64,000 nucleotides of DNA, taken from Bacteroidales bacterium Bact_08. Its GTDB lineage: Bacteria; Bacteroidota; Bacteroidia; Bacteroidales; UBA932. The DNA is taken from positions 1 to 64,000 of the forward strand of contig LUYZ01000002.1 in assembly GCA_001603425.1 (NCBI GenBank). Reading direction: 5' to 3'. The position numbers and the translations under genes are program-made. Positions 41,965 through 50,980 of the stretch are shown one piece after another (the first letter of the stretch is position 1; every line of letters begins with the position of its first letter). The notes below the pieces were generated by a model, which saw nothing but the letters and a program-made list of their open reading frames with translations, searched no databases and had not been told where the DNA came from.

Positions 41965-43902
41965 TTAGTTTGCCTTTTTTAATCTCTCTCCAAAAATAGC
42001 CTCTAAATCTTCAGAGAAGATAACCTCTTTTTCTAGAAGTAATTCGGCTAATTTATTAAACCCTTCGTAATTCTCTCTTAAAATATCTTTTGCCCTTTGA
42101 TATGCACCATCTATAATGGATTTAACCTCTGCATCTATCATCTCTGCAGTCTTCTCTGAGTATGGTTTACCTAGGTTATATCCAGAATTTTCGGACGAAT
42201 CATAGAATGAAACATTTCCTATATTATCACTCATACCAAAATATGAGACCATAGCGTATGCTTGTTTAGATACTTTTTCAAGATCATTTAATGCTCCAGT
42301 AGATACTTTATTATTTATTATCTCCTCAGCAGCTCTACCGCCAAGTGTTGCAGCCATCTCTTCTAGCATCTGCTCTTTGGTAGTAATCTGTCTCTCTTCT
42401 GGTAAGTACCATGCGGCACCCAAAGATCTTCCTCTTGGAATAATTGTAACTTTTAATAGAGGATTCGCATTTGGTAGTTTCCAGCTTACAGTGGCATGCC
42501 CAGCCTCATGAAACGCAATCGTTCTTTTTTCTGAAGCCGATATTATTTTACTCCTTTTTTCTAGACCACCAATAATTCTATCTACAGCATCTAAGAAGTC
42601 TTGTTTGTCGATACTCTCTTTATTTTTACGAGCTGCAATTAGAGCTGCCTCATTACAAACATTCGCGATATCTGCACCAGAAAAACCAGGCGTCTGTTTA
42701 GCTAAAAAGGCAATGTCAAATCCATCAATTAGCTTTAAAGCTCTAAGATGAACATTGAAAATCTCTTCACGCTCTTTGAGCTCAGGAAGATCCACGTGAA
42801 TTTGTCTATCGAATCTACCTGCTCGCATTAATGCTTTATCTAGTATATCTGCTCTATTTGTTGCTGCTAGGATAATAACACCAGAATTAGATCCAAATCC
42901 ATCCATCTCTGTAAGAAGTTGGTTTAGTGTGTTTTCTCTCTCGTCATTAGAGGAGAAACCTGCATTCTTACTTCTAGCTCTTCCTACAGCATCAATTTCG
43001 TCTATAAAAACAATACACGGGGCTTTTTCCTTTGCTTGTCTAAATAGATCTCTTACTCTAGACGCACCTACACCAACAAACATCTCTACAAAGTCCGACC
43101 CTGATATTGAGAAAAATGGCACATTTGCTTCACCAGCAACAGCTTTAGCTAATAGAGTTTTACCTGTACCTGGAGGGCCAACAAGTAAAGCTCCTTTAGG
43201 AATCTTGCCTCCAAGTTGAGTGTATTTTTTGGGATTTTTTAGAAAGTCTACAATCTCCATAACCTCCACTTTAGCTTCGGCTAGACCAGCAACATCTTTG
43301 AAAGTAACTTGTGTATTGTTTTCTTTATCAAATAATTTTGCTTGTGATTTACCCACAGAAAAAATTCCGCCACCCTGACCAGAACCTCCTCCCATACTTT
43401 TATTCATTCGTCTGAACATAAATATCCATAGACCAATGATTAATACAGGGAAGAATAACCACTCAATGGCTTTACCAAAATAGTTTGTTCTCTCTTCTGT
43501 CTCTAATGAAAATCTACTCTCTTCAGGAAGAGAGTTTCTAACTTGAACAAATTGTTCTTCTGGGTTAAAATTCTGAGAAACTATAAAATAAAATTGAGGG
43601 CCATATTTCGGCTGTCTTCCTTTGAATTGGTCGGCGTATTTATCTAGGCTATCTTTTTTTATAAATACCTCAGCTTTATTTTGATTATTTATAAATACTA
43701 TCTTCTCAACATCTCCATTTTCAATCATCTGCTCTTTAACTTTTAACCAGTCAGATTTAATAGGTTCAGATGTATTAGATGTTGTCCACATGTACGCTAT
43801 TCCACCAATTAGAATAACGTATATCCAAATTATATTAAATTTTGGAGGCCAAATATTATTAAATGGCTTCTTTTTTTGATTATTATTTTTTGGTATTTCC
43901 AT
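41965..43902 (-). CDS. ftsH: ATP-dependent zinc metalloprotease FtsH
   Basis: Membrane-anchored AAA+ protease for quality control. 645 residues. Two N-terminal membrane helices (about 20-38 and 145-163) flank a periplasmic domain, followed by a GGGSGQGGG linker. The AAA+ domain has Walker A GPPGTGKT (about 240), Walker B CIVFIDEIDAVGRAR and the SRH ATNRADILDKALMRAGRFDRQ. The zinc site HEAGHATVSWKL is near residue 466. It forms a hexamer in the family. Two bases from rsfS, one from cdsA. Confidence 0.97.
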   Translation of the reverse strand: MEIPKNNNQKKKPFNNIWPPKFNIIWIYVILIGGIAYMWTTSNTSEPIKSDWLKVKEQMIENGDVEKIVFINNQNKAEVFIKKDSLDKYADQFKGRQPKYGPQFYFIVSQNFNPEEQFVQVRNSLPEESRFSLETEERTNYFGKAIEWLFFPVLIIGLWIFMFRRMNKSMGGGSGQGGGIFSVGKSQAKLFDKENNTQVTFKDVAGLAEAKVEVMEIVDFLKNPKKYTQLGGKIPKGALLVGPPGTGKTLLAKAVAGEANVPFFSISGSDFVEMFVGVGASRVRDLFRQAKEKAPCIVFIDEIDAVGRARSKNAGFSSNDERENTLNQLLTEMDGFGSNSGVIILAATNRADILDKALMRAGRFDRQIHVDLPELKEREEIFNVHLRALKLIDGFDIAFLAKQTPGFSGADIANVCNEAALIAARKNKESIDKQDFLDAVDRIIGGLEKRSKIISASEKRTIAFHEAGHATVSWKLPNANPLLKVTIIPRGRSLGAAWYLPEERQITTKEQMLEEMAATLGGRAAEEIINNKVSTGALNDLEKVSKQAYAMVSYFGMSDNIGNVSFYDSSENSGYNLGKPYSEKTAEMIDAEVKSIIDGAYQRAKDILRENYEGFNKLAELLLEKEVIFSEDLEAIFGERLKKAN

Positions 43903-43904
43903 TA

Positions 43905-44276
43905 CTAGTCGTTGTAAGTTGTTTTAGGAGCGTCTGCCCATAGATCTTCTAATCTATAAAATTGTCTATATTCGGTTTGAAATATATGAACTACAATATT
44001 GGCATAATCTAATATTATCCAAAAAGCATTTTCTCTACCCTGTGAGCGCAATACACGTCTACTACACTCTTTGTGCATCATTTCGTCAACATTGTCGGCA
44101 ATTGCTTGTACTTGTGTTGTGGAGTCAGCATTACAAATTACAAAATGATCACATATAGCAGTTCCTATTTCCGATAGATCTAGTGAACACACAAATTGTG
44201 CTTTTTTATCTAGCATCGCATTAGCAATACATTTCAACTCTTTTTCAGTCTCCTCGTTAATTTTCTTTCCTTCCAT
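43905..44276 (-). CDS. rsfS: Ribosomal silencing factor RsfS
   Basis: Binds ribosomal protein uL14 and blocks subunit joining when nutrients are low. 123 residues, normal length. DHFVICNADSTTQVQAIADNV and the late GRENAFWIILDYANIVVHIFQ, RQFYRLEDLW are family signatures. It is the first gene of the ftsH-cdsA-psd operon and divergent from birA with 91 bases between. Confidence 0.94.
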   Translation of the reverse strand: MEGKKINEETEKELKCIANAMLDKKAQFVCSLDLSEIGTAICDHFVICNADSTTQVQAIADNVDEMMHKECSRRVLRSQGRENAFWIILDYANIVVHIFQTEYRQFYRLEDLWADAPKTTYND

Positions 44277-44367
44277 ATTATTTTTTTAATCTCTGAATAT
44301 ACATTTTAACTATTTCATTTCTCACAAATTTAATGCAATTTTGTGTCCAATAAAAACAATTGTTATT

Positions 44368-45114
44368 ATGATACATAATATTAAATGGTTTGATTCAATT
44401 GATTCCACTAATAGTGAGGCAATTAGATCTTTTCAGAATTCAGAAGATTTTAGTATTTTTGCTGCCAAATATCAAACGAGTGGCAGGGGACAAAAGGGAA
44501 CAGTATGGGAAAGTGACCAAGAAAAAAATCTCACTTTTTCTATTATTTTAAAGTCTAATAATATTAAAGCTGAGAATCAATTCTATGTAGCACAGATTGT
44601 TACTATAGGAATAAAGCGTTATTTAAAAAGTTTGGGAATAGATGCCAAAATTAAATGGCCTAATGATATATACGTTGAAGATAAAAAGATATGTGGAATA
44701 TTAATTGAACATTTTTTATCTGGTGACATACTGTCAGGCACAGTTGTAGGTATAGGTCTTAATCTTAATCAGACAAAATTTAATAGTAATGCACCAAATC
44801 CAATATCTGTTGCTTCTATACTTGGAAAAGAGTTGGATCTAGATGCTGAACTAAATAATCTGTTAGGTTATATTCACGAAATCTACTACCTATTTTTGAA
44901 CTATAGATCTAGCTCTATGTTTAGCAGGTTAGATGCTGAGTATCATGACTCTCTATATAGATTAGAGGAGTATCACCAATATCAGGAGACCCCTTCTGGA
45001 GAGATAATAACAGCTAGAATTATGGGTGTTGATTCAAAAGCATGTCTCTTATTGGAGCAAGAGAATGGTCAGACAAAAAGATATCATTTTAAAGAGATTA
45101 AATATATCCTTTAA
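44368..45114 (+). CDS. birA: Biotin--[acetyl-CoA-carboxylase] ligase without DNA-binding domain
   Basis: Attaches biotin to biotin-dependent carboxylases. 248 residues from the ATG at 44368; a TTG 27 bases earlier is less likely. STNSEA, TSGRGQKGTVWESDQEKNL (the biotinyl-5'-AMP loop) and IKWPNDIYVEDKKICGILIE are the class motifs. The N-terminal winged helix of the E. coli repressor is absent, so it cannot regulate the bio operon directly. Its end overlaps the convergent rpe gene by 17 bases. Confidence 0.94.
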   Translation: MIHNIKWFDSIDSTNSEAIRSFQNSEDFSIFAAKYQTSGRGQKGTVWESDQEKNLTFSIILKSNNIKAENQFYVAQIVTIGIKRYLKSLGIDAKIKWPNDIYVEDKKICGILIEHFLSGDILSGTVVGIGLNLNQTKFNSNAPNPISVASILGKELDLDAELNNLLGYIHEIYYLFLNYRSSSMFSRLDAEYHDSLYRLEEYHQYQETPSGEIITARIMGVDSKACLLLEQENGQTKRYHFKEIKYIL

Positions 45115-45754
45115 GTTGATTAATAGCTACTAAAGGGTCATTGGAGCCAAATACAGAATTTCCTGCAACAAGAATATCTGCACCACTATCTATAAGTAGT
45201 GGTGCATTTTCTTTATTTACGCCTCCATCAACTTCAATCAAAACGCTCAATCCTCTTTTAGTTATTAACTCCTTAATTTGATCTATTTTTCTATAAGAGG
45301 TTTCAATGAATGACTGCCCACCAAAACCAGGGTTAACAGACATGACTAATATAAAATGTGCAAAGTCAATTATCTCTTCTAGCGATGATACTGAAGTATG
45401 TGGATTTATGGCTACACCTGCTTTGACTCCAAAAGAGCTAATGTTTTGAAGAGTTCTATGAAGATGGGTACATGCTTCTATATGAACACTTAGATACTCT
45501 ACTCCTATTTTGCAAAACTCCTCTATATATCTATCGGGATTAACTATCATTAGATGTGCATCCAAAGGTTTTTGTGCATATTTTGCAATAGATTTAATTA
45601 CAGGAAACCCATATGAAATATTTGGTACAAAAACTCCATCCATAATATCTAAGTGGAATAGATCTGCATTGCTACTGTTTATCATCTCAATATCTCTTTT
45701 GAGATTTGAAAAATCAGCAGATAACATAGATGGTGCAATAAGAGTATTTTTCAT
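45098..45754 (-). CDS. rpe: Ribulose-phosphate 3-epimerase
   Basis: Interconverts ribulose-5-phosphate and xylulose-5-phosphate in the pentose phosphate pathway. 218 residues in a TIM barrel. APSMLSADFSNL, HLDIMDGVFVPNISYG, MSVNPGFGGQSFI and EVDGGVNKENAPLLIDSGAD carry the metal ligands and phosphate site. It starts 17 bases downstream of pepD. Confidence 0.96.
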   Translation of the reverse strand: MKNTLIAPSMLSADFSNLKRDIEMINSSNADLFHLDIMDGVFVPNISYGFPVIKSIAKYAQKPLDAHLMIVNPDRYIEEFCKIGVEYLSVHIEACTHLHRTLQNISSFGVKAGVAINPHTSVSSLEEIIDFAHFILVMSVNPGFGGQSFIETSYRKIDQIKELITKRGLSVLIEVDGGVNKENAPLLIDSGADILVAGNSVFGSNDPLVAINQLKGYI

Positions 45755-45771
45755 TTCTAAATAAAATTTAT

Positions 45772-47208
45772 CTATTCAATTTTTTTCAATACATCTAATA
45801 GTAAAATCCAGAATTTTTCTAGTGAGGCAAGCTCTAATCTTTCACCTGGAGCATGAGCTCCTTTTATAGTAGGACCAAAAGAGATCATATCTAAATTTGG
45901 GTAGATATTCAAAAACATACCGCACTCTAAACCAGCATGAATTGCTCTTACTATTGGAGTTTTATCAAACATGTCTTTGTATGACTGCTCTGTTATTTTA
46001 AGTAGATATGAGTCAAGCTTTGGTTTCCATCCAGGATATTCACTTTCATGAGTAACAACGGCACCAGCAAGTCTAAAAATAGACTCTACTCTTCTAGCAG
46101 CATTAAATCTGGCCGAATTAACGGAGCTTCTTTGGCTTGTGCCAATTCTAATAATACCAATTTCCTCTATTTTAATTGATGCAAGATTTGTCGATGTTTC
46201 AACTAAACCTTTCATATCTAAGCTCATTGCTAATACACCATGAGGGACTCCATTCATAGACATGATAATCTTCTCTGCTGTGATGTCATCTATTTTTGTC
46301 TCTAATACAGGACTATCCTCCCATGCTCCATTTAAATCTGGATCTGAGATAGAGTGTTCTGCTTTTACCTCATCTAAGGTAGAGTTAAAGAGTTTTTCTG
46401 CAGTTTTAACATCACTCTCTTGTAAAGATATAATTGCATATGCTTCTCTAGCTATTGCATTTCTCTTATTTCCGCCATCTACACTACATAGTGAAAATTT
46501 TACAGATAAAGATAAGTTATATAGATATCTAAATAGTAGTTGATTAGCATTTGCTCTCTCTTTTTCTATATCATCTCCACTATGACCACCAGTAGCACCA
46601 TAGAATTTGATTTTATAGAATTTAAGAGATGTATCTGTTGATGTTGGAGTGTAGTTGAATCTAGCTGTTGTGTCTACACCTCCAGCACATCCAATAAATA
46701 GCTCTCCCTCATCTTCTGAGTCTAAATTAATTAATAGATTACCTGAAATAAAACCTGGTTTAAGTGATTTTGCTCCGGTTAGCCCAGTCTCCTCTTCTGT
46801 GGTAAATAGTGCTTCAATAGGCCCATGTTCAATTTCATTTGATTCTAAAATAGCTAATTGAGCGGCTATTCCAATTCCACAGTCTGCTCCTAAAGTTGTC
46901 TCCTTTGCAATAATCCATCCATTTTCTTCTACATATTTAATAGGATCTGTGTCAAAATTAAAGTCACTATCAGAGTTTTTTTCACAAACCATATCGGAAT
47001 GACTTTGCAGTACTGTTATAGGATAGTTCTCTCTACCTAAAGTCCCTTTTTTTAATATAACAACATTGCCTGCATCATCTTTTTTATACTCTAATTTATG
47101 TTGTTTGGCAAAATCTATTAGATATTGAATGATTTGCTCCTCTTTGCCGCTCTCTCTTGGTATTTTGGTAATTTGATCAAAATAGTATAATACTCTTGAA
47201 CTTTTCAT
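45772..47208 (-). CDS. pepD: Aminoacyl-histidine dipeptidase (M20 family)
   Basis: Cytosolic dipeptidase for Xaa-His and other dipeptides. 478 residues. Metal-site motifs are VLQSHSDMVCEK (His and Asp), TLGADCGIGIAA, TTEEETGLTGAKSL (catalytic Glu) and the C-terminal HAPGERLELASL. GATGGHSGDDIEKERANA marks the dimerisation/lid domain start. It follows dnaA by 33 bases, across a hairpin. Confidence 0.94.
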   Translation of the reverse strand: MKSSRVLYYFDQITKIPRESGKEEQIIQYLIDFAKQHKLEYKKDDAGNVVILKKGTLGRENYPITVLQSHSDMVCEKNSDSDFNFDTDPIKYVEENGWIIAKETTLGADCGIGIAAQLAILESNEIEHGPIEALFTTEEETGLTGAKSLKPGFISGNLLINLDSEDEGELFIGCAGGVDTTARFNYTPTSTDTSLKFYKIKFYGATGGHSGDDIEKERANANQLLFRYLYNLSLSVKFSLCSVDGGNKRNAIAREAYAIISLQESDVKTAEKLFNSTLDEVKAEHSISDPDLNGAWEDSPVLETKIDDITAEKIIMSMNGVPHGVLAMSLDMKGLVETSTNLASIKIEEIGIIRIGTSQRSSVNSARFNAARRVESIFRLAGAVVTHESEYPGWKPKLDSYLLKITEQSYKDMFDKTPIVRAIHAGLECGMFLNIYPNLDMISFGPTIKGAHAPGERLELASLEKFWILLLDVLKKIE

Positions 47209-47224
47209 AATGGTATAATTTAGG

Positions 47225-47257
47225 ACTACAATCTGTAATTATTATACAGATTGTAGT
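47225..47257 (-). repeat. Perfect hairpin spanning the dnaA stop codon
   Basis: ACTACAATCTGTA (47225-47237) and TACAGATTGTAGT (47245-47257) form 13 perfect pairs around a 7-base loop. The dnaA stop codon (47242-47244) is in the loop, and the last codons form one arm. No T-run follows on the minus strand, so this may be an mRNA processing or stability element, or a weak terminator, between dnaA and pepD. Confidence 0.6.
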
Positions 47258-48657
47258 TGTTTTTCAATTTCCAGAACTTGAGATCTGAAAGGTTTGTTTG
47301 TGTCAAGAAGATTACAGACGGTGTTGCATGCGTGAAGCACAGTAGCGTGATCTCTTCCTCCAGTTTTGCTTCCAATAGAAGATAGAGAGTTTTTAGTAAG
47401 ATTTCTACTTAAGTACATAGAGATCTGTCTGGCCTGAACCAACTCCCTCTTTCTAGAGGCGCTGAGAAATTTGTCTGATTCAATTTTGAAATAGTCACAA
47501 ACAACTTTTTGTATCTTTTCGATTGTAACTTCTGGCTTGTTTTTGGTAACGATTTTTTCAATAAGACTCTCAGCCAGATTTAAGTCTATTTTTTTGTTAG
47601 TTAATGTTGATTGAGCCAATAATGAAATTAATGTGCCCTCAATCTCTCTAACATTGGTAGTAACTCTTTTTGCAATATAGGAAAGCACCTCTTCTGGTAA
47701 AGCGATACCATCTTTGTAGCTTTTTGCCTTTAAAATTGACATTCTTGTTTCATAATCTGGAACTTGTAATTCTGCTAATAGACCCCATTTAAAACGAGAT
47801 AATAATCTGTTTTCTAGGTCTTGTAGATCTACAGGAGCCTTATCGGATGTTAAAATTAGTTGCTTGCCTGAGTTATGAAGATGACTAAAAATATGAAAAA
47901 ATGCATTCTGAGTACCAGTTTTTCCTGCAAATTCTTGAACATCATCAATAATCAACACATCTATCATCTGGTAGAAATGAAGAAAATCGGTCAATTTGTT
48001 GCGTACAGTAGTAGCATCTATGTACTGTGTCATAAATCTATTTGCACTTACATACAAAACGATTTTGTCTGGATACTGTTTTTTTATAGCTATACCAATA
48101 GCGTTGGCCAAATGGGTTTTTCCCATACCAGATGGGCCATAGAGAAATAGGGGATTAAATGCTCCTTTACCTGGGTTTTGAGCAATGTTCAAACCTGCCG
48201 ATATTCCCAATCTATTACAGTCACCTTCAATAAACGCATCAAATGTATAATTTGGGTTTAATTGTGAGTCTATTTCGTTTTGTCTTAGACCCGGAATGAC
48301 AAATGGATTATCGATGGAAACAGGTTTACCCGATAGTGGGATTTTTTGAGTTGGAATACTCTGGGTAATTTGTCCTGGGATTGTTACCGGATCTTCAGTT
48401 GAAATTACCTTTACATTATATTCGAGCTGTGCTTCTCTGCCCAACTCTCTTCTTAAAGCTTTGCTAATCAGGTCTATATAGTGCTCTTCTAAATATTCTC
48501 TAAAGAAATTAGAAGGTACTTCTATCGTTAGTACAGATCCCGTAAGTTTTATTGCTTTTATTGGCTCAAACCATGTCCTATAACTCTGAGGAGTGATAAT
48601 ATCCCGTACTATACGCAGACAATTATCCCACACAAGAGTATGTTTTGATTCGGTCAT
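47242..48657 (-). CDS. dnaA: Chromosomal replication initiator DnaA
   Basis: Binds DnaA boxes and opens oriC. 471 residues. Domain I (WDNCLRIVRDIITPQSYRTWFEPI) is followed by a short linker, the AAA+ core with Walker A LFLYGPSGMGKTHLA (about 172) and Walker B VLIIDDVQEFAGK, and the domain IV signature GGRDHATVLHACNTV. The 170 bases upstream contain no TTATCCACA-like boxes, so the origin is not evidently here. Confidence 0.97.
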   Translation of the reverse strand: MTESKHTLVWDNCLRIVRDIITPQSYRTWFEPIKAIKLTGSVLTIEVPSNFFREYLEEHYIDLISKALRRELGREAQLEYNVKVISTEDPVTIPGQITQSIPTQKIPLSGKPVSIDNPFVIPGLRQNEIDSQLNPNYTFDAFIEGDCNRLGISAGLNIAQNPGKGAFNPLFLYGPSGMGKTHLANAIGIAIKKQYPDKIVLYVSANRFMTQYIDATTVRNKLTDFLHFYQMIDVLIIDDVQEFAGKTGTQNAFFHIFSHLHNSGKQLILTSDKAPVDLQDLENRLLSRFKWGLLAELQVPDYETRMSILKAKSYKDGIALPEEVLSYIAKRVTTNVREIEGTLISLLAQSTLTNKKIDLNLAESLIEKIVTKNKPEVTIEKIQKVVCDYFKIESDKFLSASRKRELVQARQISMYLSRNLTKNSLSSIGSKTGGRDHATVLHACNTVCNLLDTNKPFRSQVLEIEKQLQSV

Positions 48658-48768
48658 AATTTGAGTGATTGTTAAGATTACATCACAAATTTGGGTATAA
48701 ATGTTTGAAAAAAAAACTAAAAAGTATTGTTTTTTTTAAAAAACAGGCAAATGGTTGTAAGTCAATCT

Positions 48769-48807
48769 AAAAAAAAATGCTGTTTTTAAAAACTTTAAAA
48801 ACAGCAT
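48769..48807 (-). terminator. Terminator of the MlaD-like gene
   Basis: ATGCTGTTTTTAAA (48777-48790) pairs with TTTAAAAACAGCAT (48794-48807), 14 bp around a 3-base loop. On the minus strand it is followed by a run of T (48769-48776), placed 21 bases after the MlaD stop. Confidence 0.88.
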
Positions 48808-48827
48808 AATATAACAAAATATTCTTA

Positions 48828-49745
48828 CTAAAAAACACTAATTCTTATATATTTTCTAGGATTTTTATTTATATTGCTCACTAGGGTGTCTATATCGGAA
48901 ATTAACTTTTCAATTGAGTTATGCAATTGATCTGTCTCAAGAAGTTTTCCAATTGAGCCTTCTGGGTTTCTAACTTGAATTAATAGGTCCTTTAGAGCAC
49001 CAATAGTTCCGTTTATATCTGCTACTTTAAGAGAGTCGCTTAAATCTGCAAAATTACTTATTCCTCTATTTATATTGTGTATATTACTATCTAGTTGAAG
49101 AGTAATAGAGTTTATGTTGGAGATTATGGATGCAATTTCTGGGGCACTACTATTTAGAGTAGATGAGGTTTTGTCAAGATTTTGTAATGTTTTACTCAAA
49201 TGCAATAGAGATTTGTTTATATTCTCTTTGTTATTGTCATCTAGAAGTGTATTAACGTTGTTTAAAGTTATTTCTAGAGAATTAAGTAGATCATAAATTT
49301 TATCTTTGAATGGCATGAGTTCTCCAGTAACCATTTGAACTAATGTGATTTCAGTAGCTGTTTTAATTGTATCGTTGCTAGAGAGGTGTATGTACCCATC
49401 ACCTATGTTTATTCTAATTGACTTAGTTCCAAGAAGATCTGAGTTGTATATTTGAGCAACAGAATTATTTGGAAGTACATAATCTCTCTTTACTTTTAAC
49501 TTAACAGTAAAATTATCTTTGTGTTGATTATATGAGATTGTCTCTACTGTGCCAACCTTTAGTCCTCTAATATATACAGGTCCTGTAACGGTTAGACCCT
49601 CCACATCGTGGTATATTGCATAGTAAGTATTTCTTCCAGTGAATATATCTTTTCCCTTAAGATAGTTGATAAGAATATAGACAGAAAATAGTGTAATTAC
49701 TGCAAAAGCACCAATTTTTTGCTCTTTTGATAATTTTAATTTCAT
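48828..49745 (-). CDS. MlaD/Mce family lipid-transport protein
   Basis: Periplasmic substrate-binding component of Mla-type phospholipid transport. 305 residues. One N-terminal membrane helix (about 10-26), then the MCE domain YYAIYHDVEGLTVTGPVYIRGLKVG (in two parts), then a long helical region (NTLLDDNNKENINKS, repeated S/N-rich helices) up to the end. Neither MlaE nor MlaF is encoded next to it. It lies 37 bases after the amidase gene on the same strand. Confidence 0.88.
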   Translation of the reverse strand: MKLKLSKEQKIGAFAVITLFSVYILINYLKGKDIFTGRNTYYAIYHDVEGLTVTGPVYIRGLKVGTVETISYNQHKDNFTVKLKVKRDYVLPNNSVAQIYNSDLLGTKSIRINIGDGYIHLSSNDTIKTATEITLVQMVTGELMPFKDKIYDLLNSLEITLNNVNTLLDDNNKENINKSLLHLSKTLQNLDKTSSTLNSSAPEIASIISNINSITLQLDSNIHNINRGISNFADLSDSLKVADINGTIGALKDLLIQVRNPEGSIGKLLETDQLHNSIEKLISDIDTLVSNINKNPRKYIRISVF

Positions 49746-49782
49746 TTTAGAATGATATATTATTTATTAAATAGTTAATTTA

Positions 49783-50913
49783 TTAAAGTGGTACAATTTT
49801 ATTGTTTTCTACTTTTATTATAAATGCTTGAGGAAATGTTTTTCTAATCTCTCTTAAATTGACTCTGGCCTCTTCAATTGAGTTGTATTGTCCAAGTGTA
49901 TATTTATAGGTATTACCTTGTTTAATGTGATTAATGTCTCTATGTCCTTTAAATTCTCTAGATTTAGTAGAGATCTCCTTGTTTACAGAGAGTATCTGTA
50001 TTCTATAGTGTGTTGTTTGTGATTTGTTATGTTGTGGGTTTGATACAATATTATTACTGCTATCTACTATACTAGATTTTATTGTTTCATTATTATTTCT
50101 TAGATTATTATCTATTGCATTAGAGTAATTTTTATCATATTTATTTTTATACTGGACAAAAGCATTGAAAATCAAATTGGCAAATTTCTCTTGATTTCTT
50201 TTTTCACTCATTATTTTGAGGTCATTTATATTTGAGATAAAACCTAATTCTACCAAAACAGATGGCATACTAGTTCTCCATAAAACTACTAGTGGAGCTT
50301 GTTTGATTCCTCTATTTATTCTTATTGGTCCTTGACCTAATTGCTGTTGAATAAGTGATGCCAGTGTAAGACTCTGCTCTATATGAGCATTTTGAAGAAG
50401 TGAAAATATAATGTATGATTCTGGGTCATTTGGATTAAATCCTTCATATCTGCTTTTGTAGTCTTCACCCTCTAACAAGATTACGCTATTTTCTAGCATT
50501 GTAACTTCTAGATTAGAGTTTGTCTTGTCGGCACCCATAACAAATGTTTCTGATCCACTTGCTACTCTCGATTTTGCCGCATTAACATGAATTGAAATAA
50601 AAAGATCGGCTTTGCTTTTATTTGCTATTTCACTCCTTTTATCGAGCCTAACAAAAACATCGGAGTCACGAGTATATATAACATCTACATATGGATAATT
50701 TAATTTTATCATATTCCCAAGGAGTAGAGCAACAGATAGAGTAATGTCTTTTTCAAATACTTTTCCATTTGCGCTCACTGCTCCAGGATCTCTTCCTCCA
50801 TGCCCTGCATCAATTACAACTTTTCTTATTTCTATTGATGTTTCATTTTGAGCATTAACAGATAAGACCAAAAAAAAGAGAGAAAAAAGGATTAAAAATA
50901 ATTTTGAGAGCAT
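49783..50913 (-). CDS. N-acetylmuramoyl-L-alanine amidase with SPOR-like C-terminus
   Basis: Cleaves the peptide from peptidoglycan sugar chains during cell separation. 376 residues. Signal peptide ending VNAQ, then the Amidase_3 domain: VVIDAGHGGRDPG, the zinc Glu in KVFEKDITL, ISIHVNAA, and the catalytic Glu in VLVELGFISN. A linker rich in N and S leads to a C-terminal module with THYRIQILSV and YKYTLGQYNSIEEARVNL, like a SPOR domain that targets septal glycan. Divergent from lptD. Confidence 0.92.
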   Translation of the reverse strand: MLSKLFLILFSLFFLVLSVNAQNETSIEIRKVVIDAGHGGRDPGAVSANGKVFEKDITLSVALLLGNMIKLNYPYVDVIYTRDSDVFVRLDKRSEIANKSKADLFISIHVNAAKSRVASGSETFVMGADKTNSNLEVTMLENSVILLEGEDYKSRYEGFNPNDPESYIIFSLLQNAHIEQSLTLASLIQQQLGQGPIRINRGIKQAPLVVLWRTSMPSVLVELGFISNINDLKIMSEKRNQEKFANLIFNAFVQYKNKYDKNYSNAIDNNLRNNNETIKSSIVDSSNNIVSNPQHNKSQTTHYRIQILSVNKEISTKSREFKGHRDINHIKQGNTYKYTLGQYNSIEEARVNLREIRKTFPQAFIIKVENNKIVPL

Positions 50914-50980
50914 AAATATTGTTAAATTTATTAACTTTGTGAGCTACAAATTTAACATATTTTTGTAAACCTTATACAAT

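Noticed and set aside
48658-48830. Replication origin next to dnaA
   Set aside because: No DnaA-box-like TTATCCACA cluster or AT-rich 13-mer array. The only clear structure is the MlaD terminator.
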